64,000 bases of DNA from Hordeum vulgare subsp. vulgare (taxonomy: Eukaryota; Streptophyta; Magnoliopsida; Poales; Poaceae): positions 108,674,881 to 108,738,880 of the forward strand of contig NC_058519.1 of NCBI RefSeq assembly GCF_904849725.1. The letters run 5' to 3'. The notes beneath the pieces were generated by a model. It was not told the origin of the DNA, did not search any database, and saw only the letters and a program-made list of their open reading frames with translations. Below, one piece after another: positions 58,556 to 64,000 of the stretch. Position 1 is the stretch's first letter. Each line of letters opens with the position of its first letter. Made by a program: the position numbers and the translations under genes.

Positions 58556-61500
58556 ATGGGAGCTGGTGAATCACTAGGTTCCCATCAACTTAACTCATTT
58601 GCAACATTTCTAGAAGAAACCTTACCAGTGTCTTCCGAATCATCAAGAGTTCAAATTGCTCAGCAAAATCCTCAGCTGAAGAAAATGGAAGAAGACCGGA
58701 AACACAAAGGTGGCAACAAGCTAGAACAGAATACTGCCTTTGAGATATGTGAAGAAATATATGCTGACTACTGCACTCCTGAGGAGGAAATACATGGTAA
58801 AGAGACCATGACGAAGCGCAAGATAAGGCTTCAAAAGATTGAGCGCAGGTGGGCAAAAGAGTGGAAGGAGTATAGATATGTGACTCGGAAATATGCAAAG
58901 AAGTTTGCCCTCAAACCTCCCTGCAAAAGGTTGCCACGGGGAGATCAACAAGCAGCTCATTCCTCAAGTGTTGCCACTACTGAGGATTACCCTGATGAAA
59001 AAGAAAAATTCTTGTCAAAATTGTAGAAAAAGGCCAAAGATGGTGTGACAAAATTCATTGAGGACTATGCTGCTGAAGCCACTGCTGCCACTTCTTCAAC
59101 TGTTGAGGCCTCTGCCACTGAAATTCCCCAGAAGAAGGCTTTCCTGAAGAAACCAAAAGCTTCAACCGCTGCGTCAAAAGAGCAGTTTCCTCAGAAAGTT
59201 GCAACAACTGCAAAATCTTCAACTACAGCCAAGTCTTCAACCCCTCCGCAAAAGCAGCTCAGTAAGGTTCAATCTGAACACCCTGGTTTCTCTGTGCCAT
59301 TTGCTACTAGTTGTACTTCAAAATCTTCACCAAGCCCGTTGAAGACTAAGATGACTGCTGGTAGAGGTACCAGACCCAGTCCAAACAAAATAGTCAACAT
59401 TCCTTCTGCATTAGAAGGAAGTGAAGAATTTGATGATGAAACACTTCAAGCGATTATCAAAAACAAACAAGAACGAGTTGCACAAGCCTCTTGCAGTTCC
59501 ATTCCTCTTGCAATGGAACCGAATGTATTGCTGGACTTCATCGACCTCTGGTATGAAGATTCAAACACTCCGATTGATGATTTGAAGCTTCCCCCTGGTG
59601 TAAGCCACATGGTCGCCCCTTTCATCAATGAAGCTAAATGGAAGGAACAACAAGCCAAACAAGACAGGGCTGCTAAAGTTAAAAAGGAGAAATTTCTGAA
59701 GCAGTATCTCCTCAACCTATCGCCTGAAAAACTTGTTTCAACTCAGGCTGAACTCAAGACCCTCACATACAAGTATACAAGTCTTCACGCTGATCGTAAG
59801 GGGGTCAAAGTGCAATTCATCAAGGCTGCAACTGCTGCAGTTGATGAATACAATAGCAGAATAGCTGCTGCAAAGCGACAATCAAACCCTCAGCCAAGCT
59901 ACACTGTTGAACTGCCTTAGGAAGATGAAGAACCAGATACTGACGAAATTCCTCAAGATATTTCAGTTGAAGAATCTGCTAGGCCTGACTCTGATAAAAC
60001 AGCGCCTGAAGAAACTGCTCCTTCACAAAAATCCTCAAAGGTGAAGAAAGTGACTCCGTCTGCAACAGACGTGAAGAAAACCAAAGCGGCTGAAAAAGAA
60101 GCTAAAAAGAGAAAAGCTTCAATGGCTTCCGAATCCTCAGAAGCAAAGCATCTGAAGATTATGCCTTCAGAATCTTCATCAGCCCCGGTGGATGCTACTC
60201 CTCGTAGCACCATCATATATGATGGTTCCATTCGATGAGGACTATGTCATTCGTGAAGAGGATGAAGAAATGGATGACACTCGCTCTCGTGCATCCACAC
60301 CGATGGATGAGGTAATTCAAATTGATGATATTCCTCAAATCACAACACCTCCTATGACCACTAAAGAAAAGGATGGTGATGAAGAAATTGGATGCAGCAC
60401 ACACCCTAACTCACCACGAACAACCCAAGTTCCTCCAACTCCGGCTGATACTGAAATTCTGGTTGGCTCTAATGAAAATAGCATACATGAGGAATCAACA
60501 CAAGACCGTGAATCAACTGCATCAGCTGAAGAAAATGCAACATCAAAAACTGCAACCGCTTCCTGAAGTCAGCAATTTCCTCAAGCTAAAGAAAATCCTC
60601 AAGCTGAGGAAAATTCTCAAGCTGATGAAAATGCTTCTGCCCCAAATGTTGAAACCGCACTTGTTGTGGTGAATCCTGAAACTATCATTGTGGTGGCCAC
60701 AACTCATCAAGATGCACAACAACACAATCTTCAGCCGAAGGCTAATCAACCCTTCTCCAAGAGGCCAAAGTTTCATAAGGAAGCTTTCTTTGATGAACGT
60801 CATTACTTCACTGGTGCAAACCCCTATGACAAACTTTGCATCAGACACAGAACATTCTGGACCAGAAATCAGCTCAACTATTATGCCTTTGTGCTCTTTG
60901 GAAGGAAGAAGATATTTCATCACACCCATATTCCTCATTGTGATATGGAAGAAATACCTTGCTTCGCTCGAGTCCTCAATGTTCTTCATGAAGCTCGGTT
61001 ACTGCCTTTCTACACAGATATCAGTGATTGGAACATGGACATAATTCTTCAATTCTATGCCACACTACATATCTCAGGCGACCCAAAATACGTCACCACA
61101 TGGGTATTGGACTGGATGACTCAGCACACGCATTACAAAGCTGCAGCCACTGAATTTCTTCGAGCTCTCCTAATGTCAATTCCCTCAGAAGATGCAGTCA
61201 AAATGTAGGATGAATGTGAACTGCCTAACAAGCTCATGGAAGTCCTCATGAAGCCTTTGACTCCAGGTCAACCTCCAAGGACCAGATTCCTCGTAAAGGA
61301 TCTGAAGTATGAGCTTAGAATCGTCTATCGCATCCTGTCATATTCCTTCGCTCCAATCAAAGGGCCTGACGATGAAGAAGACATTGTAGGCATCATGAAG
61401 AATATCCTATTCAACGTCATTCGTGGCATTCCTATGGATCTTCATGATTTCTTCCTGAGGACTTTGGCTGACAATGCTTTGACACCTTATGAGTTGAAGA

Positions 61501-62162
61501 TTTATGCACCGTGGATTATGAAGTTCATCAGAAATAGATCAGGCATAAACTATCAAGCTGACTTTCAGAATCACCTTGGATATCTACCGCCTGTCAAAGT
61601 CATCAAGCAATCTTTTGATCCAGTTGAAGGCAAAGGCAAGTCTATGATTGATGAAGGAAATTGGCCCCTTGACGACCAATTTCGCAAGGATGATTCCTAT
61701 TCTTCATATTATGATACTGCTACCCAAGAACCACCAATCCCAACTGCTCCTCGGGTGATGACTAACACAAAGCTTCTCCTGAGTCTTCACCAGAAAGTCG
61801 ATCGCAATCACAAGTGGGTGAAACGCCAGTTTGGTGCCATTTTGAAAACCCTCAATGAAACCCAAAATGCAGTGAAGAAAAATCACTACTATCTTCATGA
61901 GGTTTTTTATCGCACTTGGGCCACTTTGGCTCACCTGAGGACTCCTGAGGTACTTGAGGAAATGGAATTTACTCAATACTTTGACTGGTCGTGGCCTCCA
62001 AAGAAGAAATTCAAGCCAATTCCAGTTCCTGACTTGGAGGACAGTTCATTTTCTTCATTTCACACTTCAGAATCAAATGAAGAACCAGAGCACACTGCAA
62101 CTGGTCCAAGGAAGAAGCGTGTCTCCAAGGATGCTCACACCTCTACATCAACAAAGAAGTGA
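58556..62162 (+). pseudogene. Extra post-pol ORF of copia element 2
   Basis: About 1200 codons in essentially two frames. 58556-60238 has in-frame stops near 59024 and 59918. After a shift near 60235 it continues to 62162 with stops near 60564 and 61206. The first part is Lys/Ser/Pro-rich with acidic patches and short basic blocks (KKTKAAEKEAKKRK). The second holds the conserved region (FHKEAFFDERHYFTG, YYAFVLFGRKKIFHH, ILQFYATLHISGD, WVLDWMTQ) corresponding to the extra ORF of element 1, then a helical segment and an acidic tail. It is 'putative plant transposon protein'-like; no enzyme motif, signal peptide or transmembrane helix was seen. A clearly protein-constrained ORF, decayed. Confidence 0.7.
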
Positions 62163-62676
62163 ATTTATTCAAGGGCGTTAGTCCTTAGTTTTGTCCCTTT
62201 TCGTCACTTCATGACAAAGGGGGATAAATCTGACAGTTAGTCTTCAAGCGGGATACATTATGGGCTTATAAACTTTGTTAAGTTACGAACTCTTGGCTCT
62301 TCTGAAGTTTTTGATGTAATGAGTTGTAACTTAAGCCCGATGGTGTTCTGACTCTTTTGGACGTTTTTCCTCGCATGCTTATTCCTCAAAGTTTATTAAT
62401 GCAGGCATGCTGAAATTCGTCAGACACCATTTTTCATCATGCATATATAATTCCTCATACTATATGTAAAATGCATGCATGAATTGCAAGATACACGGGG
62501 ATATCTTCATGATGTAAATCATCAGTGTGCATCTGTTGTTCAAAGCAATTTCCTCAAAATATGCACATCTTCAGGGGGAGTTTCTTTGTATCTTGATTTC
62601 AATTTCTTCAAACGCAGTACTTACATTACATATTATTATCACCGTTGAAAACTTAACCTAATTGTCATCAACCACC
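62163..62676 (+). other. 3' internal non-coding region of copia element 2
   Basis: About 500 bases between the extra ORF and the purine tract, AT-rich, no ORF. It could hold the 3' UTR and polyadenylation signals of the extra-ORF transcript, but none is distinctive. Confidence 0.4.
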
Positions 62677-62689
62677 AAAAGGGGGAGAT
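62677..62689 (+). other. Polypurine tract of copia element 2
   Basis: AAAAGGGGGAGAT directly before the 3' LTR start TGTAAGTGC, matching the tract of element 1. Confidence 0.9.
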
Positions 62690-64000
62690 TGTAAGTGCAT
62701 CTAGTGCCCCTTAGTGATTTTGGTGGATTGAAGACTTATAGGTTAAGAGACTAATATGTTTGTGAGTGTACAGAGGCTCTATAAGTCGCTGAGGAGTTTA
62801 AGTTATCCGATGAATATCGACCCCTAAAAATGTATGTCTTCGGGTGAAAACTTTGGTCCTTCCTTGAAGACTTTGATCGTGAAGAAATTGCGAAGAAATT
62901 GAGATTCCTCATGAAGATATTCAAGATGAGGAATTCAGTGTCTCGTGAAGAAAACACTTTGAAGACTTTGAAGCGTGAAGATTTTCTCTTTCTGTTTCAT
63001 TTTCTTTACACTTGAGTCATAGGAACACCATACTCTTAAAGGGGGTCGAGGTAAAACTACGGAATGAATTTCCTCATGATGCCTAACCCAAGCCTAAATC
63101 TACCAAAGCCTCAAAGTGAGGAATATGAGAGACATGAGGACTTTCACAGTTGAAAGTTCCGACCGTTGCCGCGACTCGCGCCACCTCACAGTTGAAACTT
63201 CGTGTGTGGAGCCAACACTTTTTACCTTTGAGGACTGTGCATCCTCTAGACGGTTAGGCGTCATGGTCTAGAGCATCCATCGGTCAATTGTGGATCGCCG
63301 GGTGACCGAGTTTGCGAGGGTTTGGAAGTCTGCCTTGAAGACTTACCACGAGTGTTGGGCGAGGACTGGATGTCCTTAGCTCAAGGAGAATACGGTAGGG
63401 ATTGTGTGTCCCGGGACTGTGTGTCCTTTTGGTTTCAAAACCAAGCCGCTCCGAACTAGACATACAACTATCACAGCAGTTAGAACTCGGTCATCAACTA
63501 CTGTCTTCACCGAGCTATGGGTTCTATTTCTTCAACTCTTTTATTTCCTCAATTGTATGTTGAAGACTTTCATCTATGATGTTTGAAGAATTTGTCTGAA
63601 GTCTGCCCTGAAGACTTACCACGAGTGTTGGGCGAGGACTGGATGTCCTTAGCTCAAGGAGAATATGGTAGGGACTGTGTGTCCTTTTGGTTTCAATACC
63701 AAGCCTCTCCGAACTAGACATACAACTCTCACAACAATTGGAACTGGGTCATCAACTACTGTCTTCATCGAGCTATGGGTTCTATTTCTTCAACTCTTTT
63801 ATTTCCTCAATTGTATGTTGAAGACTTTCATGTATGATGTTTGAAGATTTTGTCTGAAGACTTTCTTTGAATTTCGTTAACCTGAAATTCTTCACTCGAG
63901 TTAATCCTCACGTGCATAATCTGTACTTGCGAACTGTGTGAACCGAATCTCTTGAATTTCATCGAGTTCGTTGCTGTAGTCATTTTTTGCAATCCTGATC
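62690..64000 (+). repeat. 3' LTR of copia element 2 (incomplete in window)
   Basis: Begins TGTAAGTGCATCTAGTGCCC like the 5' LTR. Relative to it, about 250 bases are replaced by a short different piece at 63188-63200 (corresponding to 46336-46590, including the TATA box), and a 273-bp segment is tandemly duplicated (63328-63600 and 63601 onward). The window ends before its right terminus. Confidence 0.9.
63328..63860 (+). repeat. 273-bp tandem duplication in the 3' LTR
   Basis: Unit 1 starts GTCTGCCTTGAAGACTTACC at 63328, unit 2 GTCTGCCCTGAAGACTTACC at 63601. The 5' LTR has a single copy, so the duplication arose in this LTR (or the transposed RNA) only. Confidence 0.85.

Larger units (their letters stand above)
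45837..64000 (+). mobile_element. SIRE/Maximus-type Ty1/copia element 2 (runs off the window)
   Basis: Plus-strand copia element: 5' LTR 45837-47235, primer site, gag, pol, a very long extra ORF, purine tract and 3' LTR from 62690. AGGTA at 45832-45836 should be the left target duplication; the right end is outside the window. Insertions inside it are a solo LTR (53004-56596) and a MITE (57130-57501). Domain order, long gag, post-pol ORF and purine tract match element 1, but the LTR sequence is different, so it is a related family rather than a copy. It is decayed by stops and frameshifts. Confidence 0.88.

Overview
This is a stretch of a large, repeat-rich grass genome, almost certainly a Triticeae species (wheat, Aegilops, barley or rye). 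The evidence is nested Ty1/copia and Gypsy-type LTR retrotransposons, many Stowaway MITEs with the CTCCCTCCG terminus, CACTA, hAT and Mutator-like remnants, plant-type introns, and two host genes with monocot-like sequences. The family and species assignment rests on recognition by eye; no database was searched.

Layout. 1-21.4 kb is a nest of LTR retrotransposons. A complete non-autonomous element (353-7130, minus strand, 5-bp target duplication GGCTC) sits inside an LTR fragment of another family. That fragment joins abruptly to a SIRE/Maximus-type Ty1/copia element on the minus strand (7356-19819). Its 5' LTR was invaded by an oppositely oriented piece of another copia pol gene, and the whole element lies in the LTR of a third copia element (19820-about 21390). 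21.4-39 kb is a gene island with two complete multi-exon host genes on the minus strand. One is a G3BP-like NTF2/RRM RNA-binding protein (nine coding exons, 22491-26123, 623 aa, with a probable 2.6-kb 5' UTR intron and a GC-rich promoter). The other is a LONGIFOLIA/TRM-type protein with a C-terminal DUF4378 region (five coding exons, 33989-38648, 955 aa). Between them are a broken, truncated UTP18 (SSU processome WD-repeat protein) fragment and, abutting it, a truncated Mutator-like transposase. 39-45.8 kb is intergenic DNA with a three-level nest of small DNA transposons, a CACTA end and a Gypsy-type LTR fragment. 45.8 kb to the end is a second SIRE/Maximus-type copia element on the plus strand, interrupted by a 3.6-kb solo LTR and a MITE; its 3' LTR runs off the window.

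How the parts relate. The two host genes are unrelated in function (RNA granule/RNA binding; cell elongation and organ shape through the cortical microtubule machinery) and are not an operon or cluster. The retroelements are all visibly decayed (in-frame stops, frameshifts, truncated LTRs), but the order of insertions can be read from the nesting. The most interesting shared feature is that both SIRE-type copia elements carry a long extra ORF after pol that is preceded by what looks like its own gene leader: a CT-rich 5' UTR-like stretch, an ATG, and an intron with GT-AG ends, plus a clear TATA box in one of them. I saw no CRISPR array, rRNA operon or other prokaryote-type system, and nothing I could honestly call a wholly new system.
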